Shown piece by piece: positions 6,737 to 15,669 of a DNA stretch of 64,000 nt. Numbering within the stretch: the stretch's first letter is position 1; every line of letters begins with the position of its first letter. Where the stretch lies: contig JAETOL010000002.1 of assembly GCA_021771755.1 (NCBI GenBank), positions 62,001 to 126,000 of the forward strand, given 5' to 3'. Position numbers and translations under genes: made by a program. This stretch comes from Lachnospiraceae bacterium (GTDB taxonomy: Bacteria > Bacillota > Clostridia > Lachnospirales > Lachnospiraceae). The notes beneath the pieces are model-generated. The model made no database searches. It was not told where the DNA came from and saw nothing but the letters and a program-made list of their open reading frames with translations.

Positions 6737-8293
6737 ATGGAATTAAAAAAAGAAGATATCCAGATGCTCAAAGTAAAAAGTCATGCAGTCAGTCAGGTTA
6801 CTTTTGACGAAGACTATAATGTTCCGGATGTAAAACCGGATATTGGGCGTATGATCCAGAATAAGGGAGAAGTCACCGTAGAGGAGGTACGCCTTAGTGA
6901 TGGTCACGCCTTTTTAAAGGGAATGCTTACGGTGGACCTTCTTTACGTAGGAGAGGAAGAAGGCAGGATCTGCAGTCTGACTGCGAGACTGCCTGTAGAG
7001 GAGACGATGAATCTGGAAGGGATTGCCGGAGGGGACAAAATGTGCCTGAAATGGGAGATTGAGGATCTGAGTCTCCATCTGATTCATTCCAGAAAAATGA
7101 ATATCAAGGCAGTCGTGACATTTTCGGCTTCGGTAGATGAACTGACGGGAATCCGACTTCCTGTAGCGGCAGATGACGAGTCTGTTTCCGTAAAGAAAAA
7201 GAAAATGCGGCTTATGAGTCTTGCCGTACATAAAAAAGATATCCTTCGAAAAAAAGAGGAGATCACGCTTGCATCCAATAAGCCAAATGTGGCAGAGATT
7301 ATCTGGTATACAGCCGAGGTAAGAGGGCTGGATCTCAGGCCGGAGGAGGATAAAATAAGAGCCAAGGGAGAACTTTTTGTTTTTGTGCTCTATGAAGGAG
7401 ACGATGAAGGAAGCACGCTTCAGTGGCTGGAATATTCGGTTCCTTTTTCGGGAGAAGTGGAATGTGAAGGGTGTACTTCTGATATGATTCCTAATATGGA
7501 AGCTTCTGTAGTAAGCCGTTCGATAGAGGTAAAGCCTGATGCAGATGGGGAGGAAAGACAGATTCTTGCAGATGTAGTTCTGGAAATCGATATGAAGCTT
7601 TATCGTGAGGAAGAATATGAAGTGATCCTTGATGTCTATTCTCCTGCCAGACAGTGTATACCAGAGGGAAAACCTCAGATCCTGGAAAGGCTGCTGGTAA
7701 GGAATTTTTCAAAATGCAGGCTTGCGGACAGGATTGAAATGAAGGAGAATCAGGGTAAAATCCTTCAGATCTGTCATAGCCAGGGAAGGGTAAAAGTAGA
7801 CAAAACAAGAATCGTAGAAGATGGGGTACAGGTAGATGGAATCGTATATCTGAAGATTCTTTATATTCTGGGGAATGACGATATGCCTTTTTACTCTGTG
7901 GACACCATGCTTCCTTTTTCTCACGTAACTGAGGCAAGGGGAATTCAGGAGGACAGCACCTATTATCTTCATGCGGATCTGGAACAACTTTTTACCTCTA
8001 TGTCTGACAGCAGCGAGATCGAGATTAAGGCAACGGTAAGTCTGAATCTTCTCGTGGTTGCGCCCCAGGAAGAACAGATTATTGAAAAAGTAGAAGAGAA
8101 ACCTCTTGATATGGAAAAAATCCGACAGCTTCCGGGAATTACGGTTTATGTGGTAAAACCCGAAGATACCCTGTGGGATATAGCAAAAAAATTTTATACT
8201 ACGACCGAAGAAATATGTACGATGAATGAACTGGAAAATAGAGAAATCACTTCGGGACAGCCGCTTCTTCTGGTAAAAAAAGTAGATGAATGA
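6737..8293 (+). CDS. sipL: SipL-like spore coat morphogenetic protein (SPOCS + LysM)
   Basis: 518 aa with two or three DUF3794/SPOCS repeats (near residues 40-130, 175-280 and 325-430; note VPDVKPDIGRM and the paired ILYILGNDDMPF segment) and a C-terminal LysM domain starting at about 473 (TVYVVKPEDTLWDIAKKFYTT). The same architecture and length are found in C. difficile SipL, which recruits the coat-basement ATPase SpoIVA through its LysM domain around the forespore. It follows the PrcB-like lipoprotein by 16 bp and has a GGGG-type ribosome site. Confidence 0.85.
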   Translation: MELKKEDIQMLKVKSHAVSQVTFDEDYNVPDVKPDIGRMIQNKGEVTVEEVRLSDGHAFLKGMLTVDLLYVGEEEGRICSLTARLPVEETMNLEGIAGGDKMCLKWEIEDLSLHLIHSRKMNIKAVVTFSASVDELTGIRLPVAADDESVSVKKKKMRLMSLAVHKKDILRKKEEITLASNKPNVAEIIWYTAEVRGLDLRPEEDKIRAKGELFVFVLYEGDDEGSTLQWLEYSVPFSGEVECEGCTSDMIPNMEASVVSRSIEVKPDADGEERQILADVVLEIDMKLYREEEYEVILDVYSPARQCIPEGKPQILERLLVRNFSKCRLADRIEMKENQGKILQICHSQGRVKVDKTRIVEDGVQVDGIVYLKILYILGNDDMPFYSVDTMLPFSHVTEARGIQEDSTYYLHADLEQLFTSMSDSSEIEIKATVSLNLLVVAPQEEQIIEKVEEKPLDMEKIRQLPGITVYVVKPEDTLWDIAKKFYTTTEEICTMNELENREITSGQPLLLVKKVDE

Positions 8294-8392
8294 CTATTGA
8301 AATTCCTGTGAAAATCATATAAAATATTCATACAGAATTGTATACAAAGTACAGAAAACACAGAAAATCACGAAAGAATAGAGGGATGGCTT

Positions 8393-9262
8393 ATGCGCTT
8401 GAGAGCAATGGCAAAGATAAATCTTGGCCTTGATGTGATCCGAAAAAGAGACGATGGATACCATGAGGTTCGTATGATCATGCAGACAATCAAGATGTAT
8501 GATGTTTTGGATATCAGGAAAAAAAAGACGCAGGGAATATCTCTTTCTACTAACCTGCCATATGTGCCTTCTGATGAGAAAAATCTGGTTTATAAAGCGG
8601 CGAAGCTTCTTATGGATGAATTTGATATAAAAGAAGGAATTTCCATGAGACTCTTCAAATTTGTTCCGGTTGCTGCGGGAATGGCTGGAGGAAGTTCAGA
8701 TGCGGCGGCGGCTTTTGTGGGAGTTAATCGACTGTTCCGGCTGGGACTCAGTCAGGAAGAACTGATGGAAAGAGCCGTTCAGATTGGTGCAGACGTGCCG
8801 TACTGCATTATGAGAGGGACTGCTCTGGCAGAGGGAATCGGAGAAAAGCTGACACCGCTTCCTGCCATGCCGGAAGGATATGTGCTGATTGGAAAACCGG
8901 GAATCAATGTTTCTACAAAGACTGCGTATGAGAATCTGAATCTGGCTGCGATCGAACAGCACCCGGACATTGATGGAATGATTTGGGATATCCGAAACAA
9001 AGACCTTTATTCTATGACTGAAAAAATGGTCAATGTATTCGAACCAGGCCTTATGAAGAAATATCCGGTCATTCAGGAGATCAGAGATTTCATGGAAGAA
9101 AAAGGCGCTCTCAAGGCTATGATGAGCGGAAGTGGTCCTACCGTATTCGGTATTTTTGACAGCAAAGAAAAAATGAATGCAGCAGCTTCAGCTCTTAAGA
9201 AAACCGGTCTGGCAAAGACGGTTTTTGCTGCCGGGATATATAATCGGCCTGAGGAGCAGTGA
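8393..9262 (+). CDS. ispE: 4-diphosphocytidyl-2-C-methyl-D-erythritol kinase IspE
   Basis: 289 aa, the normal size. It is a GHMP kinase: the substrate-binding start AMAKINLGLDV, the ATP-binding glycine loop PVAAGMAGGSSDAAA, and the third motif MMSGSGPTVFG are all intact. IspE phosphorylates CDP-methylerythritol in the MEP route to isoprenoids. It is followed at 42 bp by a GntR regulator gene with its own ribosome site and then a strong terminator, so the two are probably co-transcribed. Confidence 0.95.
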   Translation: MRLRAMAKINLGLDVIRKRDDGYHEVRMIMQTIKMYDVLDIRKKKTQGISLSTNLPYVPSDEKNLVYKAAKLLMDEFDIKEGISMRLFKFVPVAAGMAGGSSDAAAAFVGVNRLFRLGLSQEELMERAVQIGADVPYCIMRGTALAEGIGEKLTPLPAMPEGYVLIGKPGINVSTKTAYENLNLAAIEQHPDIDGMIWDIRNKDLYSMTEKMVNVFEPGLMKKYPVIQEIRDFMEEKGALKAMMSGSGPTVFGIFDSKEKMNAAASALKKTGLAKTVFAAGIYNRPEEQ

Positions 9263-9304
9263 TGACGGGAATGAAAAACAGATAAAAAAGAGGAGACACA
9301 AGAG

Positions 9305-10006
9305 ATGAACAATTTTTCTGTTGATATGAACGAATATCTGCCGCTGAGAGACGTGGTGTTTAATACGCTTCGAAAAGCGATTTTAAAAGGCGAACTGAAA
9401 CCTGGAGAAAGACTGATGGAGATCGCTTTGGCAGAACGCCTTGGGGTCAGCCGGACGCCTGTCCGTGAGGCAATGCGTAAACTGGAATTGGAAGGACTTG
9501 TAGTGATGATCCCCAGGAGAGGCGCTCAGGTTGCCAATATTACAGAAAAAGATCTGAACGATGTTCTGGAGGTCCGGATCGCACTGGAAAACCTTTCTAT
9601 AGAAAATGCATGTACCAGGATGACAGAGGAACAGCTGTCCCAGCTTTGGGAGGCAGCAAAGGTTTTTGAAAGAACAATGGCAGATGGAAATCTGGTAAAA
9701 CTTGCAGAAGCAGATGTGGCCTTTCATGAAGTGATCTATCAATCTTCTGATAATCGGCGTCTGAATCAGGTACTGAACAATCTGAGAGAACAGATATACC
9801 GATACAGGGTAGAGTATCTGAAGGACGAAGAGACCAGAAACCTTCTGGTAAAAGAACATGAAGAACTGTATGAGGCTATTAAAGCCAGAGATGTAAAAAC
9901 AGCTCAGGAAATTTCTTTCCGCCATATTGAAAATCAGAGAGAAGCCATTGTCCGTTCTATCAGAGAAGAGAATGAACAGAGGGAAAAAGAAGGAAAGAAT
10001 AAATAA
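9305..10006 (+). CDS. GntR family (FadR/FCD subfamily) transcriptional regulator
   Basis: 233 aa. A winged helix-turn-helix occupies residues 10-75 (LKPGERLMEIALAERLGVSRTPVREAMRKLE is the classic GntR signature). A C-terminal all-helical FCD ligand domain follows, with conserved metal-binding residues (DVAFHEVIYQ and the late FRHIENQ). Such regulators respond to small carboxylates. The ligand and targets here are unknown. The gene ends before a strong terminator and follows ispE. Confidence 0.92.
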   Translation: MNNFSVDMNEYLPLRDVVFNTLRKAILKGELKPGERLMEIALAERLGVSRTPVREAMRKLELEGLVVMIPRRGAQVANITEKDLNDVLEVRIALENLSIENACTRMTEEQLSQLWEAAKVFERTMADGNLVKLAEADVAFHEVIYQSSDNRRLNQVLNNLREQIYRYRVEYLKDEETRNLLVKEHEELYEAIKARDVKTAQEISFRHIENQREAIVRSIREENEQREKEGKNK

Positions 10007-10031
10007 AATCATAAAATGTGGTTACGCTAAG

Positions 10032-10058
10032 AGGGATACATCAAGTATCCCTTTTTTT
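10032..10058 (+). terminator. Intrinsic terminator after ispE-gntR
   Basis: AGGGATAC / GTATCCCT stem with a five-base loop, followed by seven T residues. Confidence 0.9.
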
Positions 10059-10084
10059 ATTACCAGCAACAGCAGGAGGAACAC

Positions 10085-11566
10085 ATGGAAAAAACAAAAA
10101 TTTCCTCTAATTTAAAAGAAAATGAGGTTTATATACGTTCACGGTGTGAAAACTGTGCAGATATTCTGATTCGTCCTATGCGCCTGGGAGACAGCCGAAA
10201 AGTAGATTGCCTTATGGTATACATTGAAGTGGCAGTATCCAATATGATGCTGGATGATTCTGCTATTGGAAAAATGATCAATCATTTTTGGGAGATTTCG
10301 CCTGAACAGATTCAGGATTTTGTGAAAAACAACAGCCTTGGTATCGCGGATGTACGAAAGTTTGACAATATGGAGGATGCCTTTGCAGCGCTTCTTGCCG
10401 GAAATGCTCTTTTTTTTATAGACGGTTTTGATAAGGCAATGAAAATCTCGAGCAAAGGTTATCCGAATATGGGAGTATCCGGAGCAGAGACAGAAAAGGT
10501 TTTGCGGGGATCAAGAGAGGGATTTTCCGATACAGTAAAGACCAACTCTGCCCTTGTAAGAAAAAGGCTGCGTGATACTCGAATGAAAGTAGTAGAGACA
10601 AGTGCAGGAGTCCGGTCCAATACGATGATCCAGATTCTTTATATAGAAGATCTGGTTCATGAAGAACTTTTGGAGGAAGTGAAAGAAAGACTGGAGGAAT
10701 TTGAAATCGACGGTATCCTGGACAGCGGGATGCTGGAACAGCTTACAGAAGAAACATGGTATTCCCCATTTCCTCAGTACCAGACAACAGAAAGACCGGA
10801 TCGTGCAGCTCAGGAGCTTTTAAATGGAAAAATCGTTGTGATCTGTGACAACACACCCTACGCTCTGATTCTGCCAAGTTCTTTTAATGGTTTTATGGAA
10901 AGCAGTGAGGACTGGTATCACCACTTCGAGATGGCATCTTTTCTGCGGATTCTTCGGTATCTTGCGCTTATTATGTCTGTACTCCTTCCTGGACTCTACC
11001 TTGCGGTGATACGGTTTCATACGCAAATCCTGCCTACCAATTTACTTCTTTCATTTGCAGAGGCGAGGGAAGGCGTTCCGTTTTCCAGTGTAACAGAACT
11101 TGTTTTTCTGGAGCTTTCCTTTGAACTGATACGGGAGGCAGGAGTGAGGATACCAGGCTCTTTGGGAAATGCAATAGGAATTGTTGGAGGCCTGATCGTT
11201 GGTCAGGCGGCTGTAAGTGCAAATCTGGTCAGTCCGATCGTGGTGATGATCGTGGCATTGACAGCTCTTGGCGGCATGGTGATCCCGAACGAGGAATTTG
11301 CTTCAGCGTTCCGGCTTTTAAAATATATGTTTTTGTTTTTGGGAGGATATTTTGGAATTTTTGGTATTGTATTGGGAATCTATCTGACTGTGGCACATCT
11401 TGCAGGGCTTTTAAGCTTTGGTATGCCCTATCTTCTGCCCTTTGTAAAAAAAGGACCGGTGAAGGAAGTAGGTGACGGAATTTTGAGACTGCCTTTTCGT
11501 AAACGCCAGTTTCGTCCTCTATATGCACGTCAGGAACAGAAACGCCGTCTTCGAAGGAGGAAATAA
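10085..11566 (+). CDS. Spore germination protein, GerA subunit A type
   Basis: 493 aa, full length for GerAA/SpoVAF-type proteins. The N-terminal cytosolic half (residues 1-285) has the LIRPMRLGD and ETSAGVRSNTMIQILYIEDL motifs, and the C-terminal half has about five membrane helices, including the hallmark PGLYLAVIRFHTQILPT. These proteins form the nutrient-gated ion channel of the germinant receptor in the spore inner membrane. It starts after the gntR terminator and is followed two bases later by the GerB-GerC fusion gene, so the two form an operon. Confidence 0.92.
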   Translation: MEKTKISSNLKENEVYIRSRCENCADILIRPMRLGDSRKVDCLMVYIEVAVSNMMLDDSAIGKMINHFWEISPEQIQDFVKNNSLGIADVRKFDNMEDAFAALLAGNALFFIDGFDKAMKISSKGYPNMGVSGAETEKVLRGSREGFSDTVKTNSALVRKRLRDTRMKVVETSAGVRSNTMIQILYIEDLVHEELLEEVKERLEEFEIDGILDSGMLEQLTEETWYSPFPQYQTTERPDRAAQELLNGKIVVICDNTPYALILPSSFNGFMESSEDWYHHFEMASFLRILRYLALIMSVLLPGLYLAVIRFHTQILPTNLLLSFAEAREGVPFSSVTELVFLELSFELIREAGVRIPGSLGNAIGIVGGLIVGQAAVSANLVSPIVVMIVALTALGGMVIPNEEFASAFRLLKYMFLFLGGYFGIFGIVLGIYLTVAHLAGLLSFGMPYLLPFVKKGPVKEVGDGILRLPFRKRQFRPLYARQEQKRRLRRRK

Positions 11567-11568
11567 GG

Positions 11569-13236
11569 ATGGAATATGTGGACAATAACAGGATCTCTCA
11601 TCGCCAGCTTTACAGGCAGATGGTCCTTGCTTTTCTGGCACCGGTGCTTTTATGTCTGCCGGGAGAGGGGCGGATTTTGGGAAAAACGGGAATTGCAGGT
11701 ACAGCGGCGGCGGCTGTTTTTCTGATCCTGTACAGCTTTTTTCTCAGACGTCTGATTCCCTGGTATTCGGATCCGGTAAAAATGCTGGGACCGGTGGCAG
11801 GGCGCCTGACAGGCCTTTTCTTTTTAAGCTATGTGATTCTTGCCGCAGCTTACATTCTTGCTTTGACCGGAGAACTGGTGCCTGCTGTGCTGGTAACAGG
11901 AATTCCGGGAACAGTGATTCTTTTTTTCGCAGCCCTTGTATGCAGTTTTGGTACGCGCAAAGGGATGCAGAGAAGAGGAAGGATGGCTGAAGTATCCGGA
12001 GGTGTGCTTCTGGGCGGTGTTTTTTTAATGATGGTATTGTGTGCGGGGCAGGTTCGCATTTCCTATCTGAGAGAGATGACAGAGACTGCTGTGTTTTCTG
12101 GTGATGCTTTTTTTAAAAGTGTTTACGGAGTGATCTGTGGTTTTTCCGGTATTGCACTTCTTCCTTTTATACTTCGTGATGTGGAAAAAAGAAGTACGGT
12201 GGGAAAACCGGTGGTCATGGGAATTTTGACTCTGACAGGGCTTTTGGCAGCAATACTTCTTCTGCTTCCGGCAGTCCTTGGCTGGAATCGGCTGCAGCAT
12301 GAACGTTATCCGGTGCTGCCGCTTCTGGCTGGAGCTGACCTTCCGGGAAATGTGCTGGCAAGATTTGATGTACTGTGGATGGGATTCCTTCTTTACAGTC
12401 TGCTTTTTGCAGCAGGCAGTCTCTTTCACTATGGACACCAGATTCTTGTCCGGTCTCATATGGGAACAGGAAAGCTGTGGTTTCCGACAGCTGTATTTGC
12501 AGCAGCGGTGATAAAAGTACAGGGAAAGGGGATTGCAGCAGTGTTCGGACAATATCTGAGTTATGTGTTTGTGCCGGGACTGATTCTGATACAGGGAAGC
12601 ATGTTGTTTTATGGAAAGAAAAAAAGACAAAAAAAAGCAGCCGGCTGCGTTTTTCTTGTGCTGTCGCTGCTTCTGAGCGGATGTGCAGCAATAGAACCGG
12701 AAAAAAGAATGTATCCTCTTGCCTTAGGAGTAAATACTTCAGAAGCAGGTTTTTCGATGATATATGGGATGCCGGATCTTCCTCAGGCTACCGGGCAGGA
12801 AAAAGAAGAAAAAGAAAAGGATGCTTCCGTTCTGTCTATTGCCGGGAAGGATTTTTCAGAGATTCGGGAACGTTATGACCGGTCGCAGGAAAAGTACCTG
12901 GATATGAGTCATATTCAGGTGATTCTGATGGGAGATCAGCTTCTGGAAAGTGGACGGTGGACAGAATTTCTTGCTTTTCTGGATAAGGATCCCTTTGTCG
13001 GAGAAAATGTTTATGTATTTCGCACAGAAGATCCATCTGCTGTTCTTTCCTGGGACAGCGGCGGAACGTCTATAGGAGAATATCTTACAGGGCTTCTGGA
13101 AAACCGTCTTCCGGATCAGCAGAAAAAAGGGACGACTTTACGGCAGGTCTATCACCAATGGTATAAGGATGGAACACTTCCTTCGCTTCCGGTGATCGTT
13201 CTGGAAAAAGAAGAAATCCAGGTATACCTGGAATAA
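11569..13236 (+). CDS. GerB-GerC fusion, germinant receptor subunits in one chain
   Basis: 555 aa. Residues 1 to about 355 form a GerAB-type amino-acid permease-like domain with ten or so hydrophobic helices. Then comes a charged segment (GKKKRQKKAAG), a hydrophobic stretch ending in LLSGC, and sequence typical of the start of GerAC lipoproteins (YPLALGVNTSE). GerB and GerC are normally separate genes; here the GerC signal sequence would act as the last membrane helix. The GerC part is only about 180 residues, half the usual length, and appears to lack the C-terminal domain. Whether the LSGC cysteine is still lipidated is unknown. Start is 2 bp after the GerA stop. Confidence 0.85.
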   Translation: MEYVDNNRISHRQLYRQMVLAFLAPVLLCLPGEGRILGKTGIAGTAAAAVFLILYSFFLRRLIPWYSDPVKMLGPVAGRLTGLFFLSYVILAAAYILALTGELVPAVLVTGIPGTVILFFAALVCSFGTRKGMQRRGRMAEVSGGVLLGGVFLMMVLCAGQVRISYLREMTETAVFSGDAFFKSVYGVICGFSGIALLPFILRDVEKRSTVGKPVVMGILTLTGLLAAILLLLPAVLGWNRLQHERYPVLPLLAGADLPGNVLARFDVLWMGFLLYSLLFAAGSLFHYGHQILVRSHMGTGKLWFPTAVFAAAVIKVQGKGIAAVFGQYLSYVFVPGLILIQGSMLFYGKKKRQKKAAGCVFLVLSLLLSGCAAIEPEKRMYPLALGVNTSEAGFSMIYGMPDLPQATGQEKEEKEKDASVLSIAGKDFSEIRERYDRSQEKYLDMSHIQVILMGDQLLESGRWTEFLAFLDKDPFVGENVYVFRTEDPSAVLSWDSGGTSIGEYLTGLLENRLPDQQKKGTTLRQVYHQWYKDGTLPSLPVIVLEKEEIQVYLE

Positions 13237-13288
13237 AAAAAACGAAACCGTCCATACTCTTGATAGTGAAATAAGGAGGCAGAAAGAA

Positions 13289-13504
13289 ATGGAATGGTTA
13301 AAAGATAAAAAAAACAGATGGGTCGTTTCCATCTTTGCGGCTATGGCTGCAGCAGTGCTGGTGGCCGGCGGAGTGAGAGAGTCAGGAGTCTGCCGGACAA
13401 CTGCCTGGTGGGGGACTATGTATCCGGAATTCTGCTTTGCAAAAGGGGATGAGGACAGTCCCCGAAAGATAGCCTTCCGTCTTGCGGAAGTTCTGGATTG
13501 GTGA
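13289..13504 (+). CDS. Small single-pass membrane protein of the ger operon
   Basis: 71 aa. A short cytosolic start (MEWLKDKKNRW) is followed by one membrane helix (VVSIFAAMAAAVLVAGGV) and a tail with two cysteines. AGGAGG lies nine bases before the ATG. I do not recognise the family. It sits 52 bp after the GerB-GerC fusion in the same direction, so it could be an accessory factor of the receptor, as small GerD or 2TM subunits are elsewhere, but that is inference. Confidence 0.65.
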   Translation: MEWLKDKKNRWVVSIFAAMAAAVLVAGGVRESGVCRTTAWWGTMYPEFCFAKGDEDSPRKIAFRLAEVLDW

Positions 13505-13564
13505 TATGATATACAGGCTAAGAGTATTGAATATGCTTATCAGTTCAGAAATGGAGAATGATAT

Positions 13565-14386
13565 ATGAAGCCAGACAGAGATGCACCTATAGGTGTATTT
13601 GATTCCGGTGTAGGCGGACTTACAGTTGCCCGTGAGATCATGCGGAATCTTCCGTCAGAAAAAATCGTATATTTTGGAGATACGGCCCGTGTACCTTATG
13701 GGGCGAAATCAAGAGAAAACATTATCCGCTACTCAAGACAGATCATTCATTTCCTTATGGAGCAGCAGGTAAAGGCCATTGTGATCGCATGTAATACAGC
13801 CAGTGCATTTGCTCTGGATGAGGTGCGGGATGAATTTGAGATTCCTGTTATCGGGGTGATCGAACCGGGAGCCCGGATTGCAGCTGAGGAAACAAAGAAC
13901 AAAAGAGTGGGCGTCATTGGAACCGTAGGGACTATTGACAGCGGTATCCATGCATCTTATCTGAAAAAGCTGGATCCGGATATTACGGTGATTGGCAAGG
14001 CCTGTCCTCTGTTTGTTCCTCTTGTAGAAGAAGGATGGCTTCATGATCCTGTTACAATGGAGGTTACAGCCAGATATCTTCAGGAATTTAAAGACAAAAA
14101 TGTAGACACGCTGATTTTGGGCTGCACCCATTATCCCCTTATCCGTTCTACTATCCGGGAATTTATGGGAGAAGAAGTGCGGCTTGTCAATCCTGCATAT
14201 GAGACAGCCCTGGATCTGAAAGAACTTCTGCAGAAAAGGGATCTGGTCAGCACAGGAAAGGAACAGGAGGAATTTCCATATCGTTTTTATGTCAGTGATC
14301 TGGCAGATAAATTTAAGGCTTTTGCAGGTTCGATCCTGCCTTTTGATGTGGAGACTACAAAAAAGATTGATATTGAGAAATATTAG
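13565..14386 (+). CDS. murI: Glutamate racemase MurI
   Basis: 273 aa, usual length. The sequence has GVFDSGVGGLTV at the N-terminus (catalytic Asp region), ACNTAS with catalytic Cys76, and LGCTHYPLI with the second catalytic Cys. MurI makes D-glutamate for peptidoglycan in the cytosol. The DUF1934 gene follows within 9 bp, an arrangement suggesting one transcript that ends at the shared terminator. Confidence 0.96.
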   Translation: MKPDRDAPIGVFDSGVGGLTVAREIMRNLPSEKIVYFGDTARVPYGAKSRENIIRYSRQIIHFLMEQQVKAIVIACNTASAFALDEVRDEFEIPVIGVIEPGARIAAEETKNKRVGVIGTVGTIDSGIHASYLKKLDPDITVIGKACPLFVPLVEEGWLHDPVTMEVTARYLQEFKDKNVDTLILGCTHYPLIRSTIREFMGEEVRLVNPAYETALDLKELLQKRDLVSTGKEQEEFPYRFYVSDLADKFKAFAGSILPFDVETTKKIDIEKY

Positions 14387-14395
14387 GAGGCACTT

Positions 14396-14842
14396 ATGGA
14401 CAAAAACGTACTGATTCATGTGCGTGGACTTCAGATGATGGAAGTAGGGGACGATCAGGAACCGATTGAGCTTGTTGTTCCCGGAGAATATTATTTTCGT
14501 AATGGGAGTCACTATCTCAGATATGAGGAAATTCTGGATGAAAGCTCCGAACCAACCATCAATTACATAAAAATATCTTCCGGCAGTATGGAGGTCAGAA
14601 AACAGGGGCTGGTCAATGTACATATGGTATTTGAACAGGGAAAAAAGAATATGACCTTATATACCACTCCATTTGGCACTTTGCAGATGGGGATCGCAGC
14701 GACAGGGATGGAGCTGAAAGAGAGTGAAGACAGTATTGATATGAAAGTGGATTATGCACTGGATATGAATGAAGAGCATGTGGCTGACTGTTATCTGTCT
14801 GTTCAGGCACAGCCTGCTCATTCTAAGGATTTTGTATTATAA
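14396..14842 (+). CDS. DUF1934 (YwiB-like) beta-barrel protein
   Basis: 148 aa with alternating beta-strand pattern, no signal or membrane segment. The motif HYLRYEE and the closing DYALDMNEEHVADC fit DUF1934, a calycin-like small barrel family of unknown function found in Firmicutes. It has a GGAGG site and sits 9 bp after murI. Confidence 0.8.
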   Translation: MDKNVLIHVRGLQMMEVGDDQEPIELVVPGEYYFRNGSHYLRYEEILDESSEPTINYIKISSGSMEVRKQGLVNVHMVFEQGKKNMTLYTTPFGTLQMGIAATGMELKESEDSIDMKVDYALDMNEEHVADCYLSVQAQPAHSKDFVL

Positions 14843-14854
14843 AACACAATAAAA

Positions 14855-14887
14855 AATAAGGATGCAGCGGTGAGCAGCATCCTTATT
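14855..14887. terminator. Bidirectional terminator between convergent genes
   Basis: AATAAGGATGC and GCATCCTTATT form an 11-bp perfect stem flanked by A and T runs, so it can stop transcription from both sides. Confidence 0.92.
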
Positions 14888-14896
14888 TTTTATGGC

Positions 14897-15349
14897 TTAT
14901 TTTTCTTTTTTGCTGAACATTCTTTTGAAAAATCCTTTTTTCTTGGCCGGCGGTGTGTCCAGAGGACCGCGGATACCACGTACACCTACGATGTATAAAC
15001 CGCTGATCTCAGCTTTTACTTCTTTTTTAACCGGGATCTGTTCATAGATCTTTTCGTCTGCGATCATGATAGAAATCTTCGGGCCGATCTTGGCCTTAAC
15101 GATAGGCAGTTTCGTACGACGCAGATATTTCGGTGTCTGATCAATGACCATCTGTGGAAGACCGGATTCTTTTAAACGAAGCCGTTTTTTGTCAATGACC
15201 AGCATGGAGACAGTCTGTTTTGCAGCTTCGATCTGTGCCTGCTGTTCTTCCTGTTTTTTCTGTGCCTTTTTTCCAAAAAAATAAAGTGCCACCAATGCGG
15301 CAATGAGGACAACCAGGATAACCAGCAGAACGATGGTAAATGTATTCAT
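14897..15349 (-). CDS. Conserved hypothetical membrane-anchored protein
   Basis: 150 aa. MNTFTIVLLVILVVLIAALV forms one N-terminal helix, followed by a coiled coil (KKAQKKQEEQQAQIEAAKQ), a beta-rich domain (RRTKLPIVKAKIGPKISIM) and a Lys-rich end. The ORF track starts five codons earlier, but GGAGGG precedes the ATG at 15349. I recognise it only as a protein seen in many Lachnospiraceae. The domain faces the cytosol or outside depending on topology, which cannot be settled. Confidence 0.75.
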   Translation of the reverse strand: MNTFTIVLLVILVVLIAALVALYFFGKKAQKKQEEQQAQIEAAKQTVSMLVIDKKRLRLKESGLPQMVIDQTPKYLRRTKLPIVKAKIGPKISIMIADEKIYEQIPVKKEVKAEISGLYIVGVRGIRGPLDTPPAKKKGFFKRMFSKKEK

Positions 15350-15669
15350 AAATACCCTCCTCAATATGTAAAATTATTTTTCTCCGGACAGGCAGATAGA
15401 GAAACGGAGGCCTGTAAAGAGAAGCTTTGTTATGCGAAGTATATTTTATCATTAATCGTTCCAAAAGGCAAACAGTTTCGATGGAAAAGGGAAAATGAAT
15501 TTAGATAAAATTTATAGAAAAACAGTTTATATTACAGTAAAACAGTGGAAATTATATAGATAAAAAGATATAATATTCAAAACAACACAATTTGATAAAA
15601 AACGATGAGGATAAAGAAATTCACATTGGGTATATTAAAATTACAGAAAAATGATGACCAGGAGTTAAT
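15350..15669. other. Gene-free AT-rich stretch
   Basis: No ORF, RNA gene or strong hairpin. It must hold divergent promoters. TTACAG (15532-15537), 17 bp, TATAGA (15555-15560) is a weak candidate for the plus strand, and TATAAT occurs at 15569. Confidence 0.4.

Noticed and set aside
13733-14623. 296-aa minus-strand ORF
   Set aside because: Shadow of murI and the DUF1934 gene; no ribosome site or family resemblance.
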